Source: CAYJPA01 sp964371945
Lineage (GTDB): Bacteria > Chloroflexota > Chloroflexia > Thermomicrobiales > UBA6265
Length of the DNA: 62,418 bases
Reading direction: 5' to 3'
Assembly (NCBI GenBank): GCA_964371945.1
Contig: CAYJPA010000024.1
Coordinates: forward strand, 1-62,418
The translations under genes were made by a program, and so were the position numbers. Every line of letters begins with the position of its first letter. Within the stretch, counting starts at the first letter, position 1. This document shows, piece by piece, positions 26,681 to 35,944 of this stretch. The notes beneath the pieces were generated by a model. That model was given only the letters and a program-made list of their open reading frames with translations, made no database searches and was not told where the DNA came from.

Positions 26681-27779
26681 GCGCCTCATCCATCCAACCC
26701 GAGTCAATCATGCCTGCAGCCGGCAGTTCTCTCGTTAGGACGTCTAGATCACTGATTGCTTTCGCTCCCACATTGGTTCGAGCAACTTGATACTTGAAGA
26801 GGTAGTTTTGGGGCCGGTAGAGCCGTTTCGCCAACGCCAGACCGGGCTCGCCGAGATCTTGTTGGATGTTAATGAGCGAGAACCCCTCGCTGGCGAGTTG
26901 ACGGCAGGTTTGCCGGAGCATGAGCGCATAGGCACCGGAATAGTTGCCGGCGACTTTGGAGTGATGCCCCATCGCATAGCCGTTGGGGAGCCGCTCGTTG
27001 ATCGAATATCCAACGAGTGCCCCGTGCACAAACAAGCCCATGGCGAGCAGATCGCCCGGCCGGTGCAGCGTGAATATCCGCCGGACCGCCAATGACTCGA
27101 TCACAGTGGCTGGGAAATTCCCACGTTCGCGATCGATAACCCATCGCCCAAAGACTTCCGTCATCGCTTGCTGGATGCTCCGATTGGACAGATCGATCTG
27201 ACGGCATTCGGGTGCGACGTCGCGCTCGAAACATGAGATTTCATACCTCTTGTTTCGGAATTGTCCTCCGGCGAGCGTGCACCATTCGGGGACCGAGAGA
27301 ATGTAGTCGCGGTGGTGGGGAGCGGGCGTAACCTCGATTCCCTCACGATTCGCGAGCGAGATCGCCGTCTCTTCCGGGAGGAGCCGCAACTCGGGCGCAA
27401 TTTGGCGCTCCCGCGCATACTCCAGCAATCGGAATGCGGTCTCGACACCAGCATTTCTTCCGATGAACGAGAGGAACCGCTCGCCCGTCCCATAATCGTT
27501 GAACAGCACCACGAGATTGTCGTTCAGCCAGGAGATCTCGAACCCACCGGAGGTGTTCCACGACCAGAGGCTGACAAAGTTGAAGTCCGAGTACGGCGGA
27601 AAAAGTTTGACCCACTGCTCGATCTCGTACTGATCGTCGAGCGCGAGCGGCTTGAACGTGGGGAAGCTCGGAATTCGGATGCGGATCGGACGCGGGGTCC
27701 CGACGCTGGTTTCAGGTGACCCAAAGTCAACGAAGGTAGTTGCAGTAACGCGTTCGCGATTCGCGGGTGAATCGTCCAT
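26670..27779 (-). CDS. DUF2156 protein (phosphatidylglycerol lysyltransferase C-terminal-like)
   Basis: 369 residues. The fold is a double GNAT-like domain as in the aminoacyl-lipid transferase half of MprF. Blocks: IEQWVKLFPPYSDFNFVSLWSW, FLSFIGRN, EDVLSVPEW-like DYILSVPEWCTLAGGQFRNKR and INIQQDLGEPGLALAKRLYRP. No membrane flippase domain is attached, so it is the soluble stand-alone form. ATG 27779 has GAGG 6 nt upstream. It is coupled to the methyltransferase downstream. Confidence 0.8.
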   Translation of the reverse strand: MDDSPANRERVTATTFVDFGSPETSVGTPRPIRIRIPSFPTFKPLALDDQYEIEQWVKLFPPYSDFNFVSLWSWNTSGGFEISWLNDNLVVLFNDYGTGERFLSFIGRNAGVETAFRLLEYARERQIAPELRLLPEETAISLANREGIEVTPAPHHRDYILSVPEWCTLAGGQFRNKRYEISCFERDVAPECRQIDLSNRSIQQAMTEVFGRWVIDRERGNFPATVIESLAVRRIFTLHRPGDLLAMGLFVHGALVGYSINERLPNGYAMGHHSKVAGNYSGAYALMLRQTCRQLASEGFSLINIQQDLGEPGLALAKRLYRPQNYLFKYQVARTNVGAKAISDLDVLTRELPAAGMIDSGWMDEAHVG

Positions 27780-27904
27780 CTCGTCCTCTTCTCGAAGCCT
27801 ACGGGAAAATGCTTCGTCAATACCCGAACGGGCTAGCCCGTTCGGATGGGAAGATAGTACCACGGATGGGTCATAAGTCCTAGTACTTTCGGGCAGTATC
27901 GTTC

Positions 27905-27979
27905 AAGGCGATGTCTCAGGCAGTTCGCCTTAGGAACAGGGGACTTTGCCAGGGGTCCTAGCCCCGTTGGTTAGGCGAA
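27905..27979 (+). ncRNA. Candidate switching leader upstream of the GGDEF-EAL gene
   Basis: TTCGCCT at 27924-27930 can pair with AGGCGA in 27906-27911 or with AGGCGAA at 27973-27979, but not both. GGGG runs at about 27938 and 27952 can pair with CCCC at 27962-27965. The layout sits 110-180 nt before the start of the c-di-GMP enzyme gene. It does not show the conserved bases of c-di-GMP-I riboswitches as I know them. Confidence 0.3.
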
Positions 27980-28087
27980 AAAGAGCGATATATGACGATG
28001 TGTCCATTACTTTGAAGCCAATATCTCCATACGATTTGTTCCAGTAGGACGGTCAGTTCGGCCGGGCCCTTACCGACTCTGGCAGGC

Positions 28088-31000
28088 TTGGATCAGAATG
28101 TGTCACACCTTTCGCATCGCGCGACCTTAACGCCGCCATCCGTCGATCGGACCCCGCAATCGACTGCTGCCGGCGACAGATCGAATCAGCTGTCCCTTGT
28201 TGGCCGAATTTCCCGGGTTTACTTTGGGTTCGGCCTGTTAGCGATCCTGGCATTCTTTTCGCTGTCCCAGGATCAGCAACTCTTCTGGTACGACTTCTTC
28301 GGGCTTTTTGCCATTGCCGGCGTCCTGACCGGTGTGTACATCAACAAACCAGACACGAAGCTGCCCTGGTTTGCCTTGGCGGGCGGGTTGATGTTGCTCG
28401 TTGTGGGCGACGTCACGCTCAACAATTTTACGCGGATCTTCGGCGAAGAGCCGGGATTCCCGAACATCGCCGACGCGTTCTTCATGGGCGGCAACATCGT
28501 TATCACCGCGAGTCTCGCCCTGATGCTCCGTCGCCGGTTTGCCGGTCAAGACAACGGAAGTTTGATCGATGCCCTAATTGTCGCAACCGCGGCCGGCGTG
28601 CTTTCGTGGATCTTCCTGATGGTCCCGTACGCTAACGACCCTGAACTGACGAACCTTCAGCGCCTTGCATCGGTTGCGTATCCCTGCATCGATGTCGTCA
28701 TGCTGGCGGTGCTTGCGCGGCTCGTGCTCAGCGGCGGATTGCGCGCTCCTGTCTTTTGGCTCTTCGCGAGCGCGCTCGCGTTCAATCTTCTGACCGATAC
28801 CGTGTTCGCGGAGCTCACGCTTCGGAACGCGGAAGCGCCGCCGCGTGGCCACTGGGTCGACGCCGGCTGGCTGCTCTGGTACGTCCTGTGGGGAACCGCG
28901 GCGCTGCACCCCTCCATGGTCGCCGTGTCGGAGCGCAGTCCGTTCAGTCCGCCGGCTCTGACGACCCGCCGGCTTGTTATGCTCGCCGCGTTCGCCTTGG
29001 TGGTTCCGGCCGCCGGCTTGCTCGAAGCAGTTCGAGATGCCGACTCATCGCAAACGGTCATCAGTATCGGCTCAGGAGTGCTCTTCTTTCTGGTGCTCTG
29101 GCGCATGCGCGGTCTCGTTCGAACGGTTGAACAGGCGCGCGATAACTTCGAAGCGGCAGTTGAACGTGAACGGATTCTCCGCCAGGCCGCCGCATCCCTG
29201 GTGGCCGCGACCGATCGCGCGCAGATCTATGCCACCGCCACCGAGGCGGTTCACGCCCTCTGTGGTCTTGGCGCGGTTGTCCGCATCGCATTCGGCGACC
29301 GCGGCAATCTCGGCATCGTCTCCGCGACCGCCCTGCCGGACCACGTCTCGCTCAAGTCGCTCGAGCTCCCCCAAGAGGCCCTCGCTTATCTACGACCCGA
29401 CAAGGTGACCATCGCCGACGCGTCGATCGCTCAGTCGCTGCGGAGCTCCCTGAAGCTCAGGCATGACGGTTCGGTTCGAATGATCCCATTCGTGATCCAG
29501 GGCGAAATCCGCGGTGTGCTCGTGATCGCCGGCGGGCGCAGAAGCTCACGGCACGAGCACGGATGGTTGGAATCGCTCGCCTCGCAGCTCTCACTCGCCT
29601 TCGAACGAACAGCCCTCGCTGAAGATCTTCACATGCGCAAGAGCGAGGATCGATTCCGTTCCTTGGTACGCAACGCGTCCGATATCATCGTGATCCTCGA
29701 TGTCGACAGCAGGATCAAATATGTGAGTCCTTCGATTGAGCGCATTCTCGGATTCTCCTCGGTCGAAGTGACGGGCCAGATCTGTTTAGATTACGTTCAT
29801 CCCGACGATCAAGAAACGGTGCGTCAGGCGCACGAGGAGTTGATCGCGTCGCCTGGTCTGACCAAGGCGCTTGAGTATCAGATTCTTCACCACGACCAGG
29901 TTTGGCATCACGTCGAAGCGATCATGACCAACTTGCTGCACGACGAATCGGTACGGGGCGTTGTCGTCAACATCCGCGACATTTCGGAGCGAAAACAGGC
30001 CGAGGAACGATTGACCTACCAGGCTTTCCACGATCCGTTGACCGATCTTCCGAACCGAGCGCTCTTCATGGACCGCCTGCATCAGAGTCTGGCTCGCTCA
30101 TCACGGCGTGATGAAGGAACCGGTGTTATCTTCCTCGATCTCGATCGATTCAAAATCGTGAACGACAGCCTTGGTCATGAGGCAGGCGACCGGCTCCTCC
30201 AAATGGTTGCCCGGCGTCTACTGCTGAGCATTCGGGTTGGAGATACCGCGGCACGGTTAGGCGGCGATGAGTTCACGGTGCTGCTCGAGGATCTGGAACG
30301 TCCGGAAGAGGCAATTCTTGCCGCCGATCGTATCAGCGAGCAACTCCGACAACCGTTCTCGGTCGAGGGGCGAGAGGTCTTTGTCACGGCAAGCATCGGC
30401 ATTACCATCAGCCGGCCCGATCACGGCGACGGTCTCGATCTGCTTCGAGAGGCCGATATCGCGATGTATCAGGCGAAGGCGAACGAAAAGGGCACCTTCG
30501 CGGTGTTTGACGCCGATATGGGCGCCGCGGCCCTGAAACGGCTGGAACTGGAGACGGATCTGCGCCACGCGATCGAGCGGTGTGAATTCGAGCTCCACTA
30601 CCAGCCGGGCGTCCATCTTTCGACTGGTCGTGTGGCGAGCATGGAAGCCCTCGTTCGCTGGCGGAAACACGATCAAGGTCTCATTCCTCCGGCAGAATTC
30701 ATCCCGTTGGCGGAAGAGACGGGATTGATCGTCCCCATCGGCATCTGGGTGCTCAAGGAAGCCTGTCTCCAAGCAAAGATATGGCAAAAGGCATTCGGCG
30801 CTGCCGCGCCGACGATGTCGGTCAATCTTTCCGCGCGTCAATTGCTGCATGAAACGATCGTTGCTGATGTAGCCGGCGTTCTCCGAGATTGCGACCTGTC
30901 GCCAGCGATGTTGACCCTGGAAATCACGGAAACCTTTGCCGTTGAGGATGCAGAAGCGAATCGTGAAACGCTGGAACGGCTCAAGGGACTGGGTGTTCAG

Positions 31001-31387
31001 CTCGCGATCGATGACTTTGGCAGCGGCTACTCCAGTCTCGGGTATCTCCGGCGTCTTCCCGTTGACGTTCTCAAGATCGACCGCGGTTTTGTCAAGGCAC
31101 TTGGCAACGATCCCGATGACACCTTGATCATCTCGGCCGTGACTGATCTCGCTCATAACCTCGGCATGGTGGTCGTGGCCGAAGGCATCGAGGACGCTGA
31201 GCTGCGTGAGCGCGTGCGTGCACTGGGATGCGACCTCGGTCAGGGGTACTACTTTGCCAAACCGCTTCCCGCGCAACTGGCGACGACTTATCTTGAAGTC
31301 GATATCCAAACCGGGGCCACGATGAATCCCGATCAAATTGTTCACGTCCAGACAGAACGGCTTGTTGCCGTGGATCGCTCGTTGTAA
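28088..31387 (+). CDS. Membrane-anchored GAF-PAS-GGDEF-EAL cyclic-di-GMP enzyme
   Basis: 1099 residues. The N-terminal 340 residues hold about eight to nine hydrophobic helices (MASE-like sensor). A GAF-like domain (about 365-510), one PAS/PAC (about 520-640), GGDEF (about 645-805) and EAL (about 815-1070) follow. GGDEF begins at residue 725 with an RVGD inhibitory site before it. EAL residues look intact (EALVRW at 853, NLSARQL, LEITET, DDFGSGYSSL, LKIDRGF, AEGIED). The TTG start at 28088 has only a weak AGG upstream. A terminator follows. Confidence 0.92.
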   Translation: MDQNVSHLSHRATLTPPSVDRTPQSTAAGDRSNQLSLVGRISRVYFGFGLLAILAFFSLSQDQQLFWYDFFGLFAIAGVLTGVYINKPDTKLPWFALAGGLMLLVVGDVTLNNFTRIFGEEPGFPNIADAFFMGGNIVITASLALMLRRRFAGQDNGSLIDALIVATAAGVLSWIFLMVPYANDPELTNLQRLASVAYPCIDVVMLAVLARLVLSGGLRAPVFWLFASALAFNLLTDTVFAELTLRNAEAPPRGHWVDAGWLLWYVLWGTAALHPSMVAVSERSPFSPPALTTRRLVMLAAFALVVPAAGLLEAVRDADSSQTVISIGSGVLFFLVLWRMRGLVRTVEQARDNFEAAVERERILRQAAASLVAATDRAQIYATATEAVHALCGLGAVVRIAFGDRGNLGIVSATALPDHVSLKSLELPQEALAYLRPDKVTIADASIAQSLRSSLKLRHDGSVRMIPFVIQGEIRGVLVIAGGRRSSRHEHGWLESLASQLSLAFERTALAEDLHMRKSEDRFRSLVRNASDIIVILDVDSRIKYVSPSIERILGFSSVEVTGQICLDYVHPDDQETVRQAHEELIASPGLTKALEYQILHHDQVWHHVEAIMTNLLHDESVRGVVVNIRDISERKQAEERLTYQAFHDPLTDLPNRALFMDRLHQSLARSSRRDEGTGVIFLDLDRFKIVNDSLGHEAGDRLLQMVARRLLLSIRVGDTAARLGGDEFTVLLEDLERPEEAILAADRISEQLRQPFSVEGREVFVTASIGITISRPDHGDGLDLLREADIAMYQAKANEKGTFAVFDADMGAAALKRLELETDLRHAIERCEFELHYQPGVHLSTGRVASMEALVRWRKHDQGLIPPAEFIPLAEETGLIVPIGIWVLKEACLQAKIWQKAFGAAAPTMSVNLSARQLLHETIVADVAGVLRDCDLSPAMLTLEITETFAVEDAEANRETLERLKGLGVQLAIDDFGSGYSSLGYLRRLPVDVLKIDRGFVKALGNDPDDTLIISAVTDLAHNLGMVVVAEGIEDAELRERVRALGCDLGQGYYFAKPLPAQLATTYLEVDIQTGATMNPDQIVHVQTERLVAVDRSL

Positions 31388-31400
31388 GCGCCGGTGAATG

Positions 31401-31425
31401 GGGCGGAATTGTTGTCCGCCCTTTT
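31401..31425 (+). terminator. Rho-independent terminator after the second GGDEF-EAL gene
   Basis: Stem GGGCGGA/TCCGCCC (31401-31407, 31415-31421) with 7-nt loop, then TTTT. Confidence 0.75.
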
Positions 31426-31473
31426 GCCGTGGAATTCCGACCGTTCCGGCGATCAGCCAGAACCGGATGCGGT

Positions 31474-32286
31474 TCAGACGTATGTTTTCGTCAATAGGTA
31501 CGCGCAAGGTTTCAGCTTGCCCGTGAGCTGATACAGGCCCCAGAGGCTGTTGGCGTACATCGTTTCGAAGCGGCCTTTGCCGTATCGCGCGACAAGTTGG
31601 TCCTGTGTACGCTGCATTCTGGCGACACGAAGCAAGTCGTCGATGAGGTCGCGGTCTCCGCCTTCTAACCAGAGCTCACGCCATTCGCTGTTGATTTGAT
31701 CGACTTCCAGCGTCTTGAATTTCGCCTGTCTTGCCGAGCGCTCGAAGCTCTCGGTCGACATGTATTCGCCAATGAGCCCCATCGCATCGTACATCCGGCG
31801 ACCCTCATTCGTCTCCATCAACTCCGTCGAGAAACTCTGATAGACCAACATGCCGCCACCAGGTCGCAATGCCCGGTAGCACTCGGCCATCGCCCTGGGC
31901 AGATCCACCCGATTCAGAAGATCACGACACCAAATGTAGTCGATCTCTCCATCTCCGACCGGCAATGCCTCGACCTGCCCGAGATCGGTCATGATCCGGT
32001 CCCGCAATCCGTGCTCGCGAATTCGATCCGCGGCTGAATCCATTCCCCGGCCGGCGGCATCGATCAGCAGCACCCGACAGTCGAAGCGGAGTGCGAGTTG
32101 AACCGCATCCAAGGCATCGTGACCGCTGAGATCCATCACTAGAGCCCCGGATGGCACGTCGAACCTCGCAAAGAGGTCGAACAGCATCTCGGGTCCGCGA
32201 GGACCGAGACTTTCCGCGGTGACCACGCGCAGTTCTTCGAGCTCGGCGTCCGAAATAGAACCGGCAAGCCGCTCAACGGTCGCCAT
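31474..32286 (-). CDS. Class I SAM-dependent methyltransferase
   Basis: 270 residues. The SAM site reads ALVMDLSGHDALDAVQLALRF, a variant in which the usual DxGxGxG is DLSGHDALD. The acidic residue lies in RVLLIDAAGRGMD and the ubiE-like catalytic core in IDYIWCRDLLNRVDLPRAMAECYRALRPGG. GGAGG precedes the ATG by about 10 nt. It lies 75 nt after the M24 peptidase gene and may share its transcript. Substrate unknown. Confidence 0.82.
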   Translation of the reverse strand: MATVERLAGSISDAELEELRVVTAESLGPRGPEMLFDLFARFDVPSGALVMDLSGHDALDAVQLALRFDCRVLLIDAAGRGMDSAADRIREHGLRDRIMTDLGQVEALPVGDGEIDYIWCRDLLNRVDLPRAMAECYRALRPGGGMLVYQSFSTELMETNEGRRMYDAMGLIGEYMSTESFERSARQAKFKTLEVDQINSEWRELWLEGGDRDLIDDLLRVARMQRTQDQLVARYGKGRFETMYANSLWGLYQLTGKLKPCAYLLTKTYV

Positions 32287-32361
32287 AATGCAGATGCCTC
32301 CGGGTACGTCAACATCCGGGCAATCCCGGTACTCACCGCAAATTGTCGTGAGCGACGCGAA

Positions 32362-33543
32362 CTACCACAATCGCCCAGGAGTCGGGGTTATCACCTCCGG
32401 AGGTCCGCTCTCGCGAATGACAACTTCCATCTCGATCGAGGCGCCGGCCCATTCTGGAATAAAGATGCCCGGCTCGACGCAGAGCGTCATGCCGGGTCGA
32501 AGCTCGGTGAAATCCGCTCGTTGAATGTAGGGCAGCTCCACGGTTTCCAGTCCAATGCCGTGGCCCATCATCGGTCCGAGCGCGTTCGCGAATGGGCTGC
32601 GCTCCGCCACGCGGATTGCGGCTTCGGCGACGTTGCCGGCACTCGTTCCGGCAACGCATGCTTCGACGGCCCTGTTGGTCGCCTCGAGTACAGTCTCCAG
32701 CATTCGCAATCGCTCGCCGTCCGGAGCGCCGCAAACCGTGGTGCGGTTAACGTCGAACTGATAACCCTGATACGCGCCGATCGCATCAAGCGCGACCACC
32801 TCGCCTCGTGCGATCTGCCGGTCCATCGCCTGCGGCCAGCGAGATCCGGCCGCCGACCAGGGTCCCGAATGGACCCGGAAGTAGCGCATAAAGTCAGCGC
32901 CCGACCGCATGCCGGCACCGATGGCCGTGGCGCAGACCTCTCGTTCGGTCACGCCGCCGGCTCGAATCAATTCAACCGCGGCCGTAAGCGCGGCATCGGC
33001 ACACAACGCCGCTCGTCGCATGAGGACCAGCTCGGCTGGGCTTTTGACTTGACGGAGCGAGGCAACGATCTCTCGCTCTACGTCCAGCGTCAACCCGGGA
33101 AGCGCCTCGCTGAACTCACGGTCGAACGCGGCCGGCAGAATGTCGTCGCCGACCAAGCCGATTCGCCCGCGCTGCAGTCCTTTCTCTTGGATGAGCTCGA
33201 TGGTCGCTTTCCCAAGATCCGCGGCATGGCGAACATCCGAAACTGCGACGAGGCCGGTTCTGTGTTTGCGCGGGTCGGTCAAGAGCGTCGAATTTCCTTG
33301 AACCGTCAGCAAGTAAAACGCGTGCCCCATGCCCCGATTGACATCCGAGAAAACGGTGGTCGGGAACGGTGGGAAGTGATTGGTCAGGTAGGCCAAATCG
33401 CCCGGCCGGTCGTAAAAGGAACGTCCGACGACCAGGAGCGCGTCATACCCGGCCTCCTCCGCGGCCGCCCGCGCGCGTTCTTGACGAACGACGATCTCAT
33501 CTCGAGCAATCCCAGGAACATCGGCCGGGGGCGCCATGGACAT
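32362..33543 (-). CDS. M24-family metallopeptidase (Xaa-Pro aminopeptidase/creatinase-like)
   Basis: 393 residues: N-terminal creatinase-like domain (about 20-160) and C-terminal pita-bread catalytic domain. Metal ligands are all present: Asp in VALDAIGAYQGYQ, Asp in FDVNRTT, His in GHGIGLE, Glu in CVEPGIF and Glu in IEMEVVI. Xaa-Pro dipeptidase/aminopeptidase or creatinase-like hydrolase activity is likely. GGAGTCGACGAA precedes the ATG. A palindrome lies between plausible -35 and -10 sites upstream. Confidence 0.9.
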   Translation of the reverse strand: MSMAPPADVPGIARDEIVVRQERARAAAEEAGYDALLVVGRSFYDRPGDLAYLTNHFPPFPTTVFSDVNRGMGHAFYLLTVQGNSTLLTDPRKHRTGLVAVSDVRHAADLGKATIELIQEKGLQRGRIGLVGDDILPAAFDREFSEALPGLTLDVEREIVASLRQVKSPAELVLMRRAALCADAALTAAVELIRAGGVTEREVCATAIGAGMRSGADFMRYFRVHSGPWSAAGSRWPQAMDRQIARGEVVALDAIGAYQGYQFDVNRTTVCGAPDGERLRMLETVLEATNRAVEACVAGTSAGNVAEAAIRVAERSPFANALGPMMGHGIGLETVELPYIQRADFTELRPGMTLCVEPGIFIPEWAGASIEMEVVIRESGPPEVITPTPGRLW

Positions 33544-33575
33544 TTCGTCGACTCCTTCGATTGACAGACACCCTT

Positions 33576-33587
33576 GGACAATTGTCC
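33576..33587 (-). promoter_or_regulatory. Palindromic operator candidate in the M24 peptidase promoter
   Basis: GGACAATTGTCC is a perfect 12-bp palindrome. On the minus strand a TTGACG hexamer overlaps its upstream flank, so a bound regulator would sit between -35 and -10, 35-45 nt from the ATG. Confidence 0.35.
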
Positions 33588-33623
33588 GTCAACGAGCCCT
33601 GAGCGACGAGATCCATCTGTTCT

Positions 33624-34184
33624 TCACGGCTGGGAATCAGCCTTGACCTGATACCAATCGCAGGCAAGCGTTTCGCCAGCGACGAGCTTTAACGTCGCGC
33701 TGCCTTCAACCACATTGGCGAATGGAACGAACGGATAGTCCTCAAACGACCGCCTGTCGCTGGTGCAGCTCCCAATGAACGCTTCACCGATGTCGGCTGG
33801 GGTCGTCGCCGCGATTCTGTAGATCCCGGCAGCTAAATTTGAAAACGTGACGGTCGACTGCTGTGGTGAGTCGCCCGACGTTCCAGTCGAGGCTGACGGT
33901 CCAGATGTTCCTTCGAGGCTGAGCTGAACAATGGTGTCGCCCGCCGGCTCTTTGCAGTCACGAACGTAGCCGGCCCCCTTGCCAGACGGATCGTATCCGG
34001 CGGGACAGGTTCGGATCGTGATCGAAAGCGAAGCAGGGCCAGATTCAACGACCGTTCCCGGCGCGCCCGCGACGTCACGGTTCCAACCGGGCGCCGATGC
34101 GAACGCGGTCGTGGCAGCGAGAGCGAACAAACCGCCGACCGCCAGAGTTGAAACGAATCGAAGCCGCCAACGAGAAGTCGTCAT
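33624..34184 (-). CDS. Secreted prealbumin-like (SpaA-type) single-domain protein
   Basis: 186 residues: signal peptide (MTTSRWRLRFVSTLAVGGLF to about AFAS) and one beta-sandwich domain. SLSITIRTCPAGYD at the start and LACDWYQV at the end match the repeat unit of the LPNTG protein at 59432-60481 (ITIHKASCPEG, CDWYNL), so both belong to one envelope family. Two cysteine pairs are conserved. It has no sortase motif and is presumably released or loosely bound. ATG 34184 has GAGGG 8 nt upstream. Confidence 0.7.
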   Translation of the reverse strand: MTTSRWRLRFVSTLAVGGLFALAATTAFASAPGWNRDVAGAPGTVVESGPASLSITIRTCPAGYDPSGKGAGYVRDCKEPAGDTIVQLSLEGTSGPSASTGTSGDSPQQSTVTFSNLAAGIYRIAATTPADIGEAFIGSCTSDRRSFEDYPFVPFANVVEGSATLKLVAGETLACDWYQVKADSQP

Positions 34185-34279
34185 GTGGAATCCCTCGAAC
34201 CGAGCTGGAATGAGACTACCAGGGCCGGAGAACGAGACCCTGGTAGTCAAAGTAACGCACCCAGGCGGAATCTGGATGC

Positions 34280-35884
34280 CTAATCCGAGTGCGGACCGGA
34301 TCGCAGGATTTCGGGCGACACCTGGCTCGCGAACTCCATGAAGTTATCGGCGAACATACCGGCGAGTTTTCGCGCCTGAGCGTCGTACTGCGACTTATCG
34401 GCCCAGGTCGACCTTGGATCGAGCACATCGTCGGGGACGCCGGGACAGGAAATCGGTACCTCGAAGGCGAAAAAGGGATCCGTTCTGGTTCCGACATTGG
34501 TCAAGGAGCCGTCGAGCGCGGAGCGGATCATCGCCCGCGTGTGATCGATCTTCATCCGATGTCCCACCCCATACGGTCCCCCACTCCAGCCGGTGTTCAC
34601 CAACCAAACCTCGACCTTGTGCTTCGAAATCTGCTCGCCGAGCAAGTCCGCGTACACATGCGGTTCGAGCGCCATGAACGGAGCGCCGAAGCATGTGCTG
34701 AAGGTGGCCCGCGGCTCGGTGACGCCCTTCTCCGTGCCAGCCACCTTGGCGGTATAGCCGGAAAGGAAGTGATACATCGCCTGTTCAGATGAGAGTCTCG
34801 AGATCGGGGGCAGAACACCGAACGCATCCGCGGTGAGCATGATGATATTGGTCGGATGGCCACCCACCCCGGTCGGCGACGCATTTGGAATGTGCTTGAT
34901 TGGGTACGCGGCGCGCGTATTTTCGGTCAACGAGGAATCGTTGAGATTCAGCCGAGCTGTGCGGCTGTCCATCGCGACATTCTCGAGCAACGTGCCGAAG
35001 CGGCGAGTTGTTTCATAGATCTCAGGTTCCGCCGTTGGCGACAGGTTGATCACCTTTGCGTAACAGCCGCCTTCGAAGTTGAAAACGCCGCAGTCGCTCC
35101 AGCCATGCTCATCATCGCCGATCAATGTCCGATCCGGTGCGGCGGACAGGGTGGTTTTGCCAGTTCCTGAGAGTCCGAAGAAGATTGCGACATCGCCAGC
35201 TTCGCCGTAGTTGGCGGAGCAGTGCATCGACATCACGTGCTCTTGCGGCAGGAGGTAATTGAGAATCGTGAAGACCGACTTTTTGATTTCGCCGGCGTAC
35301 TCAGTACCACCGATCAAGACCAGGCGCTCCGCGAAATTGATGACGACGAAGACTTCTGAGCGTGTTTCATCGATTTCTGGGATCGCGTGGAATCCGGGAG
35401 CGCTCAAGATTGTGAACCCCGGTTTGTGATTGGCGAGCTCTTCAGGCGTCGCCTGAATAAAGAGGTTTCGCGCGAAGAGACTGTGCCATGCGTATTCGGT
35501 GATGACGCGAAGCGGAACCCGGTACGCGGCATCGGCGCCGGCAAAGCAATCCTGGACGTAGAGATCGCGACCCTCCAAATAAGCCATCATGCGTCGACGC
35601 AACGCATCGAAGTGATGTGGTTCCATCGGCCGGTTGACTTTGCCCCACCAGACGAGTTTTTCACTGCTTGGCTCGCGAACGATGAACTTGTCGTTTGGCG
35701 ACCGGCCGGTGTGATGCCCGGTGCGGACAACCAACGGTCCGAGGTGGGCAATGCGCCCCTCGTTTCGACGAATGATGTGCTCGTACAGCGCGGGCGTGGA
35801 AAGCGTCCAATAGACGCTGTTCACGTTCCCGATGCCGATCTCCTCGAGTCCCAGAAGCGGCACATATGGCGCTCGTTCACTCAT
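34280..35884 (-). CDS. pckA: Phosphoenolpyruvate carboxykinase (ATP)
   Basis: 534 residues. It interconverts oxaloacetate plus ATP with PEP plus CO2, the entry step of gluconeogenesis. P-loop GLSGTGKTTLSA, the metal/phosphate block GDDEHGWSDCGVFNFEGGCY, and the substrate site RTGHHTGRSPNDKF near the N-terminus are characteristic of the ATP-dependent family. C-terminal NTGWSGGPYGVG is also conserved. ATG 35884 has AAGGGA about 8 nt upstream. Its promoter must lie in or beside the 166-bp tandem array that starts 60 nt upstream. Confidence 0.96.
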   Translation of the reverse strand: MSERAPYVPLLGLEEIGIGNVNSVYWTLSTPALYEHIIRRNEGRIAHLGPLVVRTGHHTGRSPNDKFIVREPSSEKLVWWGKVNRPMEPHHFDALRRRMMAYLEGRDLYVQDCFAGADAAYRVPLRVITEYAWHSLFARNLFIQATPEELANHKPGFTILSAPGFHAIPEIDETRSEVFVVINFAERLVLIGGTEYAGEIKKSVFTILNYLLPQEHVMSMHCSANYGEAGDVAIFFGLSGTGKTTLSAAPDRTLIGDDEHGWSDCGVFNFEGGCYAKVINLSPTAEPEIYETTRRFGTLLENVAMDSRTARLNLNDSSLTENTRAAYPIKHIPNASPTGVGGHPTNIIMLTADAFGVLPPISRLSSEQAMYHFLSGYTAKVAGTEKGVTEPRATFSTCFGAPFMALEPHVYADLLGEQISKHKVEVWLVNTGWSGGPYGVGHRMKIDHTRAMIRSALDGSLTNVGTRTDPFFAFEVPISCPGVPDDVLDPRSTWADKSQYDAQARKLAGMFADNFMEFASQVSPEILRSGPHSD

Positions 35885-35944
35885 GCTCAGTTCCCTTCGA
35901 TCTTGCGGCAAGATTCCTGCTTCTTCAGCCGGTTGCCTTTCTAC

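Noticed and set aside
27864..28087. c-di-GMP-I (GEMM) riboswitch
   Set aside because: The conserved GEMM core bases are not found; only generic alternative pairing remains.
30257..31507. 416-codon minus-strand frame
   Set aside because: Antisense to the EAL domain of the second c-di-GMP enzyme.
32521..33564. 347-codon plus-strand frame
   Set aside because: Antisense to the M24 peptidase, which has all metal ligands.
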